Shown here: piece after piece, positions 49,441 to 58,826 of the stretch
Layout: every line of letters starts with the position of its first letter
Numbering within the stretch: position 1 is the stretch's first letter
NCBI RefSeq assembly: GCF_902712915.1
Contig: NZ_CACTIA010000005.1
Coordinates: 1,574,001 to 1,638,000 of the forward strand
Length of the DNA: 64,000 nucleotides
Direction: 5' to 3'
Source of the DNA: Acidiphilium sp. C61
GTDB taxonomy: Bacteria; Pseudomonadota; Alphaproteobacteria; Acetobacterales; Acetobacteraceae
The notes under the pieces: model-generated
Seen by the model: the letters and a program-made list of their open reading frames with translations, nothing else
Database searches by the model: none
Told to the model about the DNA's origin: nothing
Made by a program: the position numbers and the translations under genes

Positions 49441-51051
49441 TCAATACCCCAGCGCGCAGCCATCCTTGCGCGGGTCGGACCCGCCGATCAGCACGCCGCG
49501 CCCGCGATCGATCCAGATCGCCTGGCCGCCGCCATGCGGCCGCGCATCCGGCCGGTCCTCGCGCACCACCTTGTGCCCGCGCGCGACCAGCCCTTCGAGG
49601 CTCGCCATCGGCACCGAGCGCTCCAGCTCCACCTGCCCGGCGAAGGGGAACACCCGCGGCAGGTCGAGCGCCTCCTGCACGTCGAGCCCGTACTGGCGCA
49701 TGTTGGTCACCAGCCAGGACTGGCCCATCGGCTGGTAATGCCCGCCCATCACGCCGAATGGCATCACCGCCTCGCCGCCCTGGGTCGCCATGCCGGGGAT
49801 GATCGTGTGCATCGGCCGCTTGCCCGGGGCGATGCAGTTCGGATGGCCGCGCTGGATGCGGAACCCCATGCCGCGATTGTGCAGCACCACGCCGGTATCC
49901 CCGGCGAGAATGCCCGAGCCGAAGCTCTCATAGGTCGAGTTGATGAACGAGCAGGCATTGCCGTCCTCGTCCACCACGCAGAGATAGACGGTGTCGCGAT
50001 GCAGCGGCAGCGCCGTCTCGCCGGCGCGCGGCAGGTCCACCATCGCCCGGTCGTCGCGGATCAGCGCCCGCAGTCCGCCGAGATACGCGTCGCTGAGCAG
50101 ATGCGAAACCGGCACCTCCGCCTGGTCCGGGTCGGCCAGCAGCGCGTCGCGATCGCGGTAGACGAGGCGCGCCGCCTCGATATGCCGGTGCAGCCGGATC
50201 GGCCCCATCGGCCCGTCCGGCGCCGGGCCGAACCCTTCGAGAATGCCGAGCAGCATCAGCGCCAGCAGGCCCGAGCCGTTCGGCGGGCATTCCCAGATCG
50301 TCAGCCCGTCGAAATCGCGCTTGATGGGGGTGACGAATTTCGCCGCGGTCCGCCCGGCGGCGAAATCCGCCTCGGTATGCACCCCGCCGCGCGCCCGCAG
50401 CTCGGCCACGATCCCGGCGGCGACCGGCCCCTCGTAGAACGCCTTCGCCCCGTCCCTGGCGATCGCCCGCAGCGTGCGGGCAAGCTCGGGCTGGCGGAAC
50501 ATCGTGCCCGCGACCGGCGCGGCGCCGCCCGGCAGCAGGGCGGCGGCACCGCTGCGGCGCAGCTTGCCCTCGACCAGCTTCCAGTCGAACGCGACGCGCG
50601 GATGCACCGGATGCCCTTCCTCGGCATAGTGGATCGCCGGCGCCAGCGCGGCATCGAGCCCGCGCCGCCCATGCGCCGCCAGCAGCGTCTCCCATGCCGA
50701 GACCGCCCCCGGCACGGTGACGGCGTGCGGCGAGATATTGTCGAACTGCGTGATGCCCTGCTGCTCGAAATAATCGACCGTCGCCCCGGCCGGCGCGCGG
50801 CCCGAGCCGTTCAGCGCGATCACCTCGGGGCTGCCGGCCTTCTTGTAGAGGCAGAAACAATCGCCGCCGATGCCGGTCGAATGCGGCTCGATCACGCCGA
50901 GCACCGCCGCCGCCGTCACCGCCGCATCGAGGGCGTTGCCGCCCGCCCGCAGCGCATCGAGCGCGGCGAGGGTCGCCGCCGGCATCGAGGTCGCGGCCAT
51001 CGCCCGCCCGGCATAAACGGCGCTGCGGCCCGGAAAGTCGAAATCGCGCAT
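49441..51051 (-). CDS. ggt: Gamma-glutamyltransferase (Ntn hydrolase)
   Basis: A 536-residue GGT-family hydrolase/transferase. The start at 51051 has CAGGAG spaced 10 nt. The autocatalytic nucleophile is Thr354 in LHRDTVYLCVVDEDGNACS, followed by STYESFGSGILAGDTGVVL and the C-terminal GVMGGHYQPMGQ. The N-terminal HSTGIGGDCFCLYKK is standard. No signal peptide is visible, so it is probably cytoplasmic, unlike E. coli Ggt. The C-terminus GGSDPRKDGCALGY resembles the YwrD-like group. It may act on glutathione or other gamma-glutamyl compounds. Confidence 0.92.
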   Translation of the reverse strand: MRDFDFPGRSAVYAGRAMAATSMPAATLAALDALRAGGNALDAAVTAAAVLGVIEPHSTGIGGDCFCLYKKAGSPEVIALNGSGRAPAGATVDYFEQQGITQFDNISPHAVTVPGAVSAWETLLAAHGRRGLDAALAPAIHYAEEGHPVHPRVAFDWKLVEGKLRRSGAAALLPGGAAPVAGTMFRQPELARTLRAIARDGAKAFYEGPVAAGIVAELRARGGVHTEADFAAGRTAAKFVTPIKRDFDGLTIWECPPNGSGLLALMLLGILEGFGPAPDGPMGPIRLHRHIEAARLVYRDRDALLADPDQAEVPVSHLLSDAYLGGLRALIRDDRAMVDLPRAGETALPLHRDTVYLCVVDEDGNACSFINSTYESFGSGILAGDTGVVLHNRGMGFRIQRGHPNCIAPGKRPMHTIIPGMATQGGEAVMPFGVMGGHYQPMGQSWLVTNMRQYGLDVQEALDLPRVFPFAGQVELERSVPMASLEGLVARGHKVVREDRPDARPHGGGQAIWIDRGRGVLIGGSDPRKDGCALGY

Positions 51052-51138
51052 TCTCTGGACACTCCTGTAACGGTTTGCCGATTCAATCGCATTCCGCCGC
51101 CGGATTGACAATGCGTCCGCGCTGGCCAATGCAGCCTC

Positions 51139-51492
51139 ATGGCCGAGAACACGTCCCCGCCGATCACCTATGACGATTTCGCCCGCGTCGACATCCGCGC
51201 CGGCACCATCGTCGATGCCAAGCCCTTCCCCGAGGCGCGCAAGCCCGCCATCCGCCTGTGGATCGATTTCGGCGGCGAGATCGGCGTGAAGCGCTCCTCG
51301 GCGCAGATCACCGTGCATTACGCGCCGGACCGGCTGATCGGCCGGCAGGTCTGCGCCGTGGTCAATTTCCCGCCCCGCCAGATCGGCCCCTTCATGTCCG
51401 AGGTGCTCACCCTCGGCATGCCGGACGAGAACGGCGAGGTCGTGCTGATCCGCCCCGATTTCACCGTGCCCGACGGAGGACGCCTGTTCTGA
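51139..51492 (+). CDS. csaA: CsaA-type tRNA-binding / export chaperone-like protein
   Basis: A 117-residue single-domain protein of the tRNA-binding (EMAP-II-like OB-fold) family. [20 protein letters not shown] at the start, [20 protein letters not shown] in the middle and VPDGGRLF at the end are classic CsaA. Family members bind tRNA and were reported to have export-related chaperone activity. The stop overlaps the start of gpt by one base (TGATG). Confidence 0.93.
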   Translation: MAENTSPPITYDDFARVDIRAGTIVDAKPFPEARKPAIRLWIDFGGEIGVKRSSAQITVHYAPDRLIGRQVCAVVNFPPRQIGPFMSEVLTLGMPDENGEVVLIRPDFTVPDGGRLF

Positions 51493-51980
51493 TGGCCGCG
51501 CATTACTACACCGTCTCGTGGGACCAGCTTCACCGCGACTCCAAGGCGCTGGCCTGGCGGCTCAACGCGCTGGCGCCCTTCGATGGCATCGTCGCGATCA
51601 CCCGCGGCGGGCTGATCCCGGCCGCCATCATCGCCCGCGAGCTGGAATGCCGCCTGATCGAGACCGTCAGCATCGTCACCTATGACGAGGAGCGGATCGG
51701 CAAACCCACCATCACCAAGCCGCCCACCGCCGCCGGCGACGGTGCGGGCTTCCTGATCATCGACGACCTGGTCGATACCGGCACCACCGCGCGGGAGGTG
51801 CGCCAGCTTCTCCCCCGCGCCCATTTCGCCACCGTCTATGCCAAGCCGGCCGGCAAGGCGCTGGTCGATACCTTCATCACCGAGGTCTCGCAGGACACCT
51901 GGATCCTGTTCCCCTGGGACACCGAGCCGCAATTCGTCGCCCCCATCGCCCGCGCCGGCACCCCGCCGCGAAGCACCTAG
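51492..51980 (+). CDS. gpt: Xanthine phosphoribosyltransferase
   Basis: A 162-residue purine salvage enzyme converting xanthine or guanine and PRPP to nucleotides. [19 protein letters not shown] at the N-terminus and [19 protein letters not shown] match E. coli Gpt. The PRPP motif is [25 protein letters not shown] closes the base site. Translationally coupled to csaA. Its TAG stop codon is the first triplet of R copy 12. Confidence 0.94.
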   Translation: MAAHYYTVSWDQLHRDSKALAWRLNALAPFDGIVAITRGGLIPAAIIARELECRLIETVSIVTYDEERIGKPTITKPPTAAGDGAGFLIIDDLVDTGTTAREVRQLLPRAHFATVYAKPAGKALVDTFITEVSQDTWILFPWDTEPQFVAPIARAGTPPRST

Positions 51981-52084
51981 AGCATCTTTACCCGATCCAT
52001 CCGGATCGGATAATGCCCTATCATACTGATAAACCGAGCATCTTTATCCGATCAGATGATCCCATCTGATCGGATGATGCTCTA
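51978..52084. repeat. R element copy 12, stop codon to stop codon
   Basis: Full copy from TAGAGCATCTTTACCCGATC to GGATGATGCTCTA with spacer ATACTGATAAACCG. Its first triplet is the TAG stop of gpt (plus strand); its last triplet read on the minus strand is the TAG stop of zur. The convergent genes are separated by exactly one element and nothing else. Confidence 0.95.
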
Positions 52085-52552
52085 ACCGCCAGCGCAGGCG
52101 GCGCACAGCCCGCCGACCTCGACGATCGCGCTGCCAGCGGCAAAGCCGATCCGCGCCGCGGCAGCTTCCAGCGCCGCGGCCACCGCCTCATCCTCCAGCT
52201 CGGCCACCGCGCCGCACTGGCGGCAGATGAAGAACTGCGCCGCATGGGTATGGCCCTGCGCCTCGCCCGCCGGATCGGCGCAGGAAACATACGCGCTCAG
52301 GCTCTCAACCTTGTGCACGAGATCCGCCGCGATGAGGAATTCGAGCGCGCGATAGATCGTCGCCGGGGTGGCGCCGCGATGGCTCTCGCGCAGCCGGTCG
52401 AGCAATTCGTAGGCGGTCAGCGGCCCCTCGGCGGCGAGGATCAGGCCGAGCACGGCACGGCGCTGCCGCGTGAGCTGCCGGCCGGCGGCGGCACAGGCGG
52501 CGGCGGCCTCATCCAGCCGGCGCTCGATCGTGGCGCTGGGGCGGGACGGCAT
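52082..52552 (-). CDS. zur: Zinc uptake regulator, Fur family
   Basis: A 156-residue Fur-family repressor. Winged-helix DNA-binding domain ([30 protein letters not shown]) followed by the dimerisation domain with [14 protein letters not shown] (regulatory metal site with His and the CRQC pair) and a second CAAC pair, the structural zinc tetracysteine. Sequence type and the Zur box before znuA at 63.7 kb in the same window support Zur over Fur. Its own TAG stop is in R copy 12. Confidence 0.9.
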   Translation of the reverse strand: MPSRPSATIERRLDEAAAACAAAGRQLTRQRRAVLGLILAAEGPLTAYELLDRLRESHRGATPATIYRALEFLIAADLVHKVESLSAYVSCADPAGEAQGHTHAAQFFICRQCGAVAELEDEAVAAALEAAAARIGFAAGSAIVEVGGLCAACAGG

Positions 52553-52673
52553 CAGGCGCGGTCGGGCGGCGGGATCATCGCCCCGTTATAGAGCGGCTCC
52601 AGCGGCGCGGCCACCCGCCCCCTTGCGCCGTCCGGCGGCTGCATTACGCTCGGCCGCAGGGAGACAACGAACC

Positions 52674-54371
52674 ATGACGAGCACCAGCTACGTCCAGGGA
52701 CCGGGCGACACGCCACGCCTCGGGATCACCATCGGCGAGGCCCTGGCCGAAACCGCCCGCCGCCACCCCGACCGCGAGGCGCTGGTGGTGCGCGAGAGCG
52801 GCGAGCGCTTCACCTACGCCGCGTTCGACCGCGCGGTGGACGATGTCGCCGCCGGCCTGCTCGCCCTCGGCCTGCGCCGCGGCGACCGCATCGGCATCTG
52901 GTCGCCCAACAACGCGGAATGGGCGATCCTGCAATTCGCCTCGGCGCGGGCGGGGATCATCCTCGTCACCATCAACCCGGCCTATCGCACCGCCGAGCTG
53001 GAATACGTGCTGAACGACGTGCAGTGCCGCGCCCTCGTCCTCGCCCGGACCTTCAAGTCGAGCGACTACGTGGCGATGCTGGGCAGCATTCCGCCGGACC
53101 GCCTGCCGCATCTCGAACGCCGCTTCGTCATCGGCGTCCCTGAGGCGCGCGCCGCGGATCTGCCCGCCGGCATGGCGCCCTTCGCCACCATCGCCGCCGC
53201 CGCGACCCCGGCGAGCCGCGCCACCCTCGCGACCCTGCGCGCCGACCTGCAATTCGACGACCCGATCAACATCCAGTTCACCTCGGGGACGACCGGCGCG
53301 CCCAAGGGCGCCACCCTCTCGCACCACAACATCCTCAACAACGGCTATTTCGTGGGAAGGGGGATCGGCCTGCGGGATGGCGAGAAAATCTGCATCCCGG
53401 TGCCGCTCTATCACTGCTTCGGCATGGTGATGGGCAATCTCGCCGCCATCACCCACGGCGCGACGATGGTCTATCCCGCCGCCGGGTTCGATGCGCTGGC
53501 AACGCTGAGCGCGGTGGCCGAGGAGCGCTGCGCCCATCTCTACGGCGTGCCGACCATGTTCATCGCCATGCTCGAACATCCCGGGTTCGAGGGGTTCGAC
53601 CTCTCCTCGCTGCGCGGCGGGATCATGGCCGGCACCTCCTGCCCGATCGAGGTGATGCGCCGGGTGATGAACCGCATGCACATGCCCGAAATCACCATCT
53701 GCTACGGCATGACCGAGACCTCCCCGGTCAGCTTCCAGTCCGCGACCGACGACACGCCCGAGCGCCGGGTGGCGACGGTCGGCCGCATCCACCCGCATCT
53801 CGAGGTCAAGGTGATCGACGCCGAGGGCAGGATCGTCAAACGCGGCGAGCGGGGCGAGCTGTGCACGCGCGGCTATTCGGTGATGCTCGGCTACTGGGGC
53901 AACGCCGCGAAAACCGCTGAGGCGATCGACGCCGCCGGCTGGATGCATACCGGCGATCTCGGCGTGATCGACGAGGAGGGTTATTGCACCATCGTCGGCC
54001 GCAGCAAGGACGTGGTGATCCGCGGCGGCGAGAACATCTACCCGCGCGAGGTGGAGGAATTCCTGTTCACCCACCCCAGGATCGCCAGCGTCTCGGTGTT
54101 CGGCATCGCGGATGCGAAATGGGGCGAGGTGCCCTGCGCATGGGTGAAGCCCAACCCCGGCGAGACCCTCACGCCCGCGGAGGTGATCGGCTTCTGCGAG
54201 GGCCGGATCGCGCATTACAAGATCCCCCGCGTCGTGCGCATCGTCGAGGAGTTCCCGATGACGGTAACGGGCAAGATCCAGAAATTCCTCATGCGCGAGA
54301 TGATGGAGCGCGAGACTGGGGAGCGCGAGACTGGGCAGCGCGAGACTGGGCAGCGCGCTGGCGGCGGATAG
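52674..54371 (+). CDS. Acyl-CoA synthetase (AMP-forming)
   Basis: A 565-residue fatty-acyl/short-chain acyl-CoA ligase. CAGGGAGA precedes the ATG at 52674. The AMP motif is [18 protein letters not shown], with GMTETSP, the hinge [20 protein letters not shown], and the catalytic Lys in [14 protein letters not shown]. Chain-length preference cannot be told. The C-terminus is extended by an [10 protein letters not shown] tandem motif from a 15-bp DNA repeat (54306-54357). It is divergent from zur with 121 nt between, so a shared regulatory region is possible. Confidence 0.93.
   Translation: MTSTSYVQGPGDTPRLGITIGEALAETARRHPDREALVVRESGERFTYAAFDRAVDDVAAGLLALGLRRGDRIGIWSPNNAEWAILQFASARAGIILVTINPAYRTAELEYVLNDVQCRALVLARTFKSSDYVAMLGSIPPDRLPHLERRFVIGVPEARAADLPAGMAPFATIAAAATPASRATLATLRADLQFDDPINIQFTSGTTGAPKGATLSHHNILNNGYFVGRGIGLRDGEKICIPVPLYHCFGMVMGNLAAITHGATMVYPAAGFDALATLSAVAEERCAHLYGVPTMFIAMLEHPGFEGFDLSSLRGGIMAGTSCPIEVMRRVMNRMHMPEITICYGMTETSPVSFQSATDDTPERRVATVGRIHPHLEVKVIDAEGRIVKRGERGELCTRGYSVMLGYWGNAAKTAEAIDAAGWMHTGDLGVIDEEGYCTIVGRSKDVVIRGGENIYPREVEEFLFTHPRIASVSVFGIADAKWGEVPCAWVKPNPGETLTPAEVIGFCEGRIAHYKIPRVVRIVEEFPMTVTGKIQKFLMREMMERETGERETGQRETGQRAGGG
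54306..54357 (+). repeat. 15-bp tandem repeat inside the acyl-CoA ligase gene end
   Basis: About 3.5 copies of (G/C)AGCGCGAGACTGGG, in frame, encoding [15 protein letters not shown] and QR just before the stop. The unit length is a multiple of three, so copy-number changes would alter only tail length. Confidence 0.92.
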
Positions 54372-54484
54372 CGGCGCCGCCCCACACTTGCCGCACGCCG
54401 GGTTGCAAATCCAAGCCGGATTGGTCATGCAAACTTCCCTTTTTGTGAAATCCCGGCGCCCGGCGCGGCGGCCGGCGGAGACGA

Positions 54485-55657
54485 ATGATGGCGGTGGTGA
54501 TGGACCAGGGATTGCGGACGGTCGGCAGCACGGTGCGGTACGGCCGGCTGGCGGCGCTGAGCTGGCTGCATTTCCTCAATGACGGCTCGGCCAACTACCT
54601 GCCCGGCGTGCTGCCGGCGGTGCTGGTGGCGATGGGCGAGCCGGTCTCCCTCGCCGGCACGGTGATGGCGGCATTGCTGATCGGCCAGGCGTTGCAGGTC
54701 GGCACCGGCCTGCTGGCGGACCGTTTCGGCGGAAGGGGCTTCATCGCCGCCGGCGTGCTCGGCACCGCGCTGGCGGCGGCGCTGATCGGCCGCTCCGGCA
54801 GTCTTGCGCTGCTGCTCCCGGCGCTGGTGCTGATCGGGATCAGCAACGCGATGTTCCACCCGCAGGCGCTGGCCGGGGCGCGCCAGCTCAGCGGGCCGCG
54901 CGTCGGGCTCGGCATGTCGCTGTTCCTGGTCGGCGGCGAGGTCGGGCGCGGGCTGTGGCCGCTGATCGCGAGCTTCATCGTCGTCACCTTCGGGCTGAAG
55001 GCGCTCTCGCTGCTGGCGATTCCGGCGATGGCGAGCATCCTGCTGCTCTGGGCGGTGCTGCCGGTGCAGCCGCCGCGCCATGTCGCGGCCCAGCCGATCG
55101 CCTGGCGGCGCCATCTCGGGCCGATGAGCGCGCTCGTCGCCTTCCAGTCGTTGCGCGCACTGGCGATCTTCGGCACCACCACCTTCCTGCCGGTGCTCTG
55201 GCACCTGCGCGGCCACAGCCTGACCGCGGGGGCGGCGCTGATCACGGTGATGCTCGTGGTGGGCATCATCGGCAATGTCGGCGGCGGGCACCTGGCCGAC
55301 CGGATCGGCCGCCGCCCGATCCTCGCCGGCTCCAGCCTCGCCGGCGCGGCGCTGCTCGCGGCCTTCCTGCTCACCAGCGGCGCCGCGCAATGGATCGCCC
55401 TCGGCCTGCTCGGCATCGCCCTGTTCGCCACCCTGCCGGTCGGCATCCTCGTGGGGCAGGACATCTTCCCCGAGAACCGCTCGCTCGGCTCCGGCATCGC
55501 GCTCGGCCTGTCGAACGGGCTGGCGGCGGTCGGGCTGATGGGGCTCGGGCTGATCTCCGCCGCCGTCCCGCCGCTGCACATTCTCTGGCTGCTGGTCGCG
55601 ATCCTGTTCGCCGCCTCCCTTCTCGCGCTGCGGCTAGAGCATCATCCGATCAGATGA
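54485..55657 (+). CDS. MFS transporter, fosmidomycin-resistance (Fsr)-like
   Basis: A 390-residue twelve-helix major facilitator. It starts at 54485 or 54488 (GGAG at 54477-54480 favours 54488). WLHFLNDGSANYLPGVLPAV and GNVGGGHLADRIGRRPILAG (the MFS loop motif) resemble Fsr-type proteins. Its drug or metabolite is unknown. The normal gene appears to end near LLALRL; the reading frame then enters R copy 13, which adds LEHHPIR and provides a TGA. Confidence 0.88.
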   Translation: MMAVVMDQGLRTVGSTVRYGRLAALSWLHFLNDGSANYLPGVLPAVLVAMGEPVSLAGTVMAALLIGQALQVGTGLLADRFGGRGFIAAGVLGTALAAALIGRSGSLALLLPALVLIGISNAMFHPQALAGARQLSGPRVGLGMSLFLVGGEVGRGLWPLIASFIVVTFGLKALSLLAIPAMASILLLWAVLPVQPPRHVAAQPIAWRRHLGPMSALVAFQSLRALAIFGTTTFLPVLWHLRGHSLTAGAALITVMLVVGIIGNVGGGHLADRIGRRPILAGSSLAGAALLAAFLLTSGAAQWIALGLLGIALFATLPVGILVGQDIFPENRSLGSGIALGLSNGLAAVGLMGLGLISAAVPPLHILWLLVAILFAASLLALRLEHHPIR

Positions 55658-55682
55658 GTCCGTCAGATCGGATGTCGTGCTC
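55635..55682. repeat. R element copy 13 (single hairpin, read as coding)
   Basis: Begins TAGAGCATCATCCGATCAG and ends GGATGTCGTGCTCCA, a one-hairpin hybrid of the left half and the right end. The TAG is out of frame with the MFS gene (CGG CTA GAG), so translation continues 23 nt into the element to TGA at 55655-55657. Confidence 0.87.
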
Positions 55683-55724
55683 CAGGCCCGCGCACGCACC
55701 CGAAGCGGGCGTGATGGCCGCGCC

Positions 55725-56714
55725 TCAGATCTCGACGACGATGCGCCCGCGCACCTTGCCGGCGACGATCTCCGCCGCCGCCGCCGCGATCCCCTCGAAA
55801 CCGATCGTCGTGGTCAGCCGGGCCAGCGTCGCGCGGTCGAGTTCGGCGGCAAGGCGCGTCCAGGCCGCCTCGCGCTTCGCCCGCGGCGCCATCACCGAGT
55901 CGATCCCGGCAAGGATGATCCCGCGCAGGATGAACGGCAGCACGGTCGCCGGCAGGTCGCTCCCCTGGGCGAGGCCGCAGGCGGCGACCACCCCGCCATA
56001 GCGCGTCTGTGCCAGCGCGTTCGCCAGCGTATGGCTGCCGACGGAATCGATCGCCCCGACCCAACGCTCCTTGCCGAAGGGCCGGCCGGGCGCCGACAGC
56101 GTCGCCGCATCGATGATCTCCGCCGCCCCGAGCGAGGTCAGGTAAGCCGCCTCGGCCGCCGCCCGGCGCGAGGAGGCGATCACCCGATACCCGGCATGGG
56201 CGAGCAGGGAAATCGCGATCGACCCCACGCCACCCGCAGCTCCGGTGACGAGAATATCCCCGCTCTCCTTGCTGATCCCCTGCGCCTCCAGCGCCATGAT
56301 GGCGAGCATCGCGGTGTAGCCGGCGGTGCCGATCGCCATGGTCTCGGCGGCGCTGAGCCCGGCGGGGATGTGGATCAGCCAGTCGCCGGGAACGCGGGCC
56401 CGCCCGGCATAGCCGCCGTGATGCGTCTCGCCGACGCCGAAACCGTTGAGCAGCACGGCATCGCCCGGCGCAAAACGCGGATCGGCGCTGGCGGTGACGG
56501 TGCCGGCGAAATCGATCCCCGGGATCAGCGGAAACCGCCGGGCGATCGGCGCGCTGCCGGTGATCGCCAGCCCGTCCTTGTAATTCACCGTGGAATGGCT
56601 GACCGCGACGGTGACGCTGCCCTCCATCAGATCGTGATCGCGCAGGGTCTCGGCGCGGCAGCTCTGGCCGGCCTCGTCCTTGCGGATGACCAGGGCGCGG
56701 AATTCGTCGGACAT
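55725..56714 (-). CDS. acuI: Acrylyl-CoA reductase (AcuI/YhdH) family oxidoreductase
   Basis: A 329-residue zinc-independent medium-chain reductase. AGGAGGAG precedes the start. HSTVNYKDGLAITGSAPIAR, PGIDFAGTVTASADPRF and VLLNGFGVGETHHGGYAG are the AcuI/YhdH signature. The NADPH motif is VTGAAGGVGSIAISLL and SSRRAAAEAAYL selects NADPH. It likely detoxifies acrylyl-CoA to propionyl-CoA. No DMSP genes are seen nearby. Confidence 0.9.
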   Translation of the reverse strand: MSDEFRALVIRKDEAGQSCRAETLRDHDLMEGSVTVAVSHSTVNYKDGLAITGSAPIARRFPLIPGIDFAGTVTASADPRFAPGDAVLLNGFGVGETHHGGYAGRARVPGDWLIHIPAGLSAAETMAIGTAGYTAMLAIMALEAQGISKESGDILVTGAAGGVGSIAISLLAHAGYRVIASSRRAAAEAAYLTSLGAAEIIDAATLSAPGRPFGKERWVGAIDSVGSHTLANALAQTRYGGVVAACGLAQGSDLPATVLPFILRGIILAGIDSVMAPRAKREAAWTRLAAELDRATLARLTTTIGFEGIAAAAAEIVAGKVRGRIVVEI

Positions 56715-56756
56715 GTTGGCTCCTCCTCGCCTGTGATCGGCGTTCTGCTCCCGGTC

Positions 56757-56916
56757 TAGAGCATCATCTGATCGGATGGAATCATCCGGTCAGATAAAGA
56801 TGCTCTGCTTTTCAAAATGCCAGAGCATCATCTGGCCAGATGAAATCATCCGGTCAGATAAAGATGCTCTGCTTTTCAAAATGCCAGAGCATCATCCGGT
56901 CAGATGAACCTGCTCT
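56757..56916. repeat. R element copy 14, expanded as 64-bp tandem array
   Basis: About 2.5 tandem copies of a 64-bp unit (starts 56761, 56825, 56889), each made of the left R hairpin (GATAAAGATGCTCTG right arm) plus the spacer CTTTTCAAAATGCCAGA. The right R hairpin is absent. It lies upstream of the acuI-like gene and downstream of aspS. Most of the 240-nt gap is this array. Confidence 0.93.
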
Positions 56917-56954
56917 CGCGGGCGGCGCGGCCGATGCACGGGGGCGGCGGCGTC

Positions 56955-58742
56955 TCAGCCCTTCTTCGGCGCGGGCGGGAGCGCGATGGCGAGCGAGAGT
57001 TCCTTGAGCCGTGCTGTGGGAACCGGCGCCGGCGCGCCCATCATCAGGTCCTGGCCCTGCTGGTTGAGCGGGAAGGCGATGACCTCGCGCAGATTGGGCT
57101 CGTCGGCCAGCAGCATCACCATGCGGTCCACCCCCGGCGCCGAGCCGCCATGCGGCGGCGCGCCGTAGCGGAAGGCGTTGAGCATGCCGCCGAACCGCGC
57201 CTCGACCTCCTCGGCGCCATAGCCGGCAATCTCGAAGGCGCGCAGCATGATGTCCGGCCGGTGGTTGCGGATCGCCCCCGACGACAGCTCGACGCCGTTG
57301 CACACGATGTCGTACTGGAACGCCTTGATCGTCAGCGGGTCCTGCCCGTTCAGCGCCTCCAGCCCGCCCTGCGGCATCGAGAACGGGTTGTGGCTGAACA
57401 CGATCTGCCCGGTCTCCTCGTCGCGCTCGTACATCGGGAAATCGACGATCCAGCAGAACTCGAATTTTGCCCCGTCGATCAGGCCGAGATCGGTGCCGAG
57501 CTTCGTCCGCACCGTGCCGGCGAACTTGGCGGCGTCGAGCGGCTTGCCGGCGGCGAAGAACACGGCATCGCCCGGTTTCGCGCCCGTCGCCTCGCGGATC
57601 GCCTCGGCCCGCGCCGGTTCGAGGTTCTTCGCGATCGGCCCCTTGGCGCCGTCTTCCTCGAAAATGATGTAGCCGAGCCCGCCCGCCCCTTCCGACCGCG
57701 CCCATTCGTTGAGCTTGTCGAAGAAGGAGCGCGGATTGCCCCCCGTGCCCGGCGCGGGAATGGCGCGGACCACGCCGCCGCCGGCGACGATCTTGGCGAA
57801 CAGGCCGAAGCCCGAATCGCGGAACGCCTCGGTGACATCGGTGATCAGCAGCGGGTTGCGCAGGTCCGGCTTGTCCGAGCCGTATTTCAGCAGCGCCTCG
57901 TCATAGGCGATGCGCGGGAACGGCCATTGCGTGACGCTGCGCCCGCCGCCGAATTCGCGGAACAGCCCGCCGAGCACCGGCTCGATGGTGGCGAACACGT
58001 CCTCCTGCGTCACGAAGCTCATCTCGAAATCGAGCTGGTAGAACTCGCCGGGCGCGCGGTCGGCGCGGCTCGCCTCGTCGCGGAAGCAGGGCGCGATCTG
58101 GAAATAGCGGTCGAAGCCGGCGACCATGAGCAGCTGCTTGAACTGCTGCGGCGCCTGCGGCAGCGCGTAGAACTGGCCCGGATGCACGCGCGAGGGCACG
58201 AGGAAGTCGCGCGCGCCCTCGGGGCTGGAGGCGGTCAGGATCGGCGTGGTGAACTCGGTGAAGCCGCGCGCCGTCATCTCCCGCCGCAGCCAGGCGATGA
58301 CATTGGCGCGGAGCATGATGTTGCGGTGCAGCTTCTCGCGGCGCAGGTCGAGGAAGCGGTAGCGCAGCCGCAGCTCCTCGGGGAACTGGGCCTCGCCGGC
58401 AACCTGGATCGGCAGCACATCGGCGGTCGACTGCACCTCGACCGTCTCGGCCACCAGCTCGATCTCGCCGGTCGGCAGGCGGGGGTTCACCGTATCGGCG
58501 TCGCGCCTCACCACCCGCCCGGTCACGGTGATGACGCTCTCCACCCGCAGCGCCTCGGCCGCTTCAAACACCGGCGAGCCGGCGGGAAACACGCATTGGG
58601 TGATCCCGTAATGGTCGCGCAGGTCGATGAAGAGCAGCCCGCCATGGTCGCGCTTCACGTTCACCCAGCCCGAAAGGCGCGCGGTGATGCCGGCATCGGC
58701 AGCGCGCAGGGCGCCGCAATCATGGGTGCGATATTCGTGCAT
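56955..58742 (-). CDS. aspS: Aspartyl-tRNA synthetase
   Basis: A 595-residue class II synthetase, normal length for the bacterial type. N-terminal OB-fold anticodon-binding domain ([20 protein letters not shown]). Motif 2 lies in [16 protein letters not shown] and motif 3 in [14 protein letters not shown]. The GAD insertion domain lies between residues about 290 and 420. The start at 58742 ([10 protein letters not shown]) fits the family. Whether it is discriminating or non-discriminating (AspRS2) is not decided. Divergent from rnd. Confidence 0.97.
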   Translation of the reverse strand: MHEYRTHDCGALRAADAGITARLSGWVNVKRDHGGLLFIDLRDHYGITQCVFPAGSPVFEAAEALRVESVITVTGRVVRRDADTVNPRLPTGEIELVAETVEVQSTADVLPIQVAGEAQFPEELRLRYRFLDLRREKLHRNIMLRANVIAWLRREMTARGFTEFTTPILTASSPEGARDFLVPSRVHPGQFYALPQAPQQFKQLLMVAGFDRYFQIAPCFRDEASRADRAPGEFYQLDFEMSFVTQEDVFATIEPVLGGLFREFGGGRSVTQWPFPRIAYDEALLKYGSDKPDLRNPLLITDVTEAFRDSGFGLFAKIVAGGGVVRAIPAPGTGGNPRSFFDKLNEWARSEGAGGLGYIIFEEDGAKGPIAKNLEPARAEAIREATGAKPGDAVFFAAGKPLDAAKFAGTVRTKLGTDLGLIDGAKFEFCWIVDFPMYERDEETGQIVFSHNPFSMPQGGLEALNGQDPLTIKAFQYDIVCNGVELSSGAIRNHRPDIMLRAFEIAGYGAEEVEARFGGMLNAFRYGAPPHGGSAPGVDRMVMLLADEPNLREVIAFPLNQQGQDLMMGAPAPVPTARLKELSLAIALPPAPKKG

Positions 58743-58826
58743 GGGGAGCCAGTCCTGACAGAAAACAGCGGCAAATGAGCGGCGCGGGTCTTTCCTGTCA
58801 AGACGTTGCGTGCCAGTTGATCGCAC

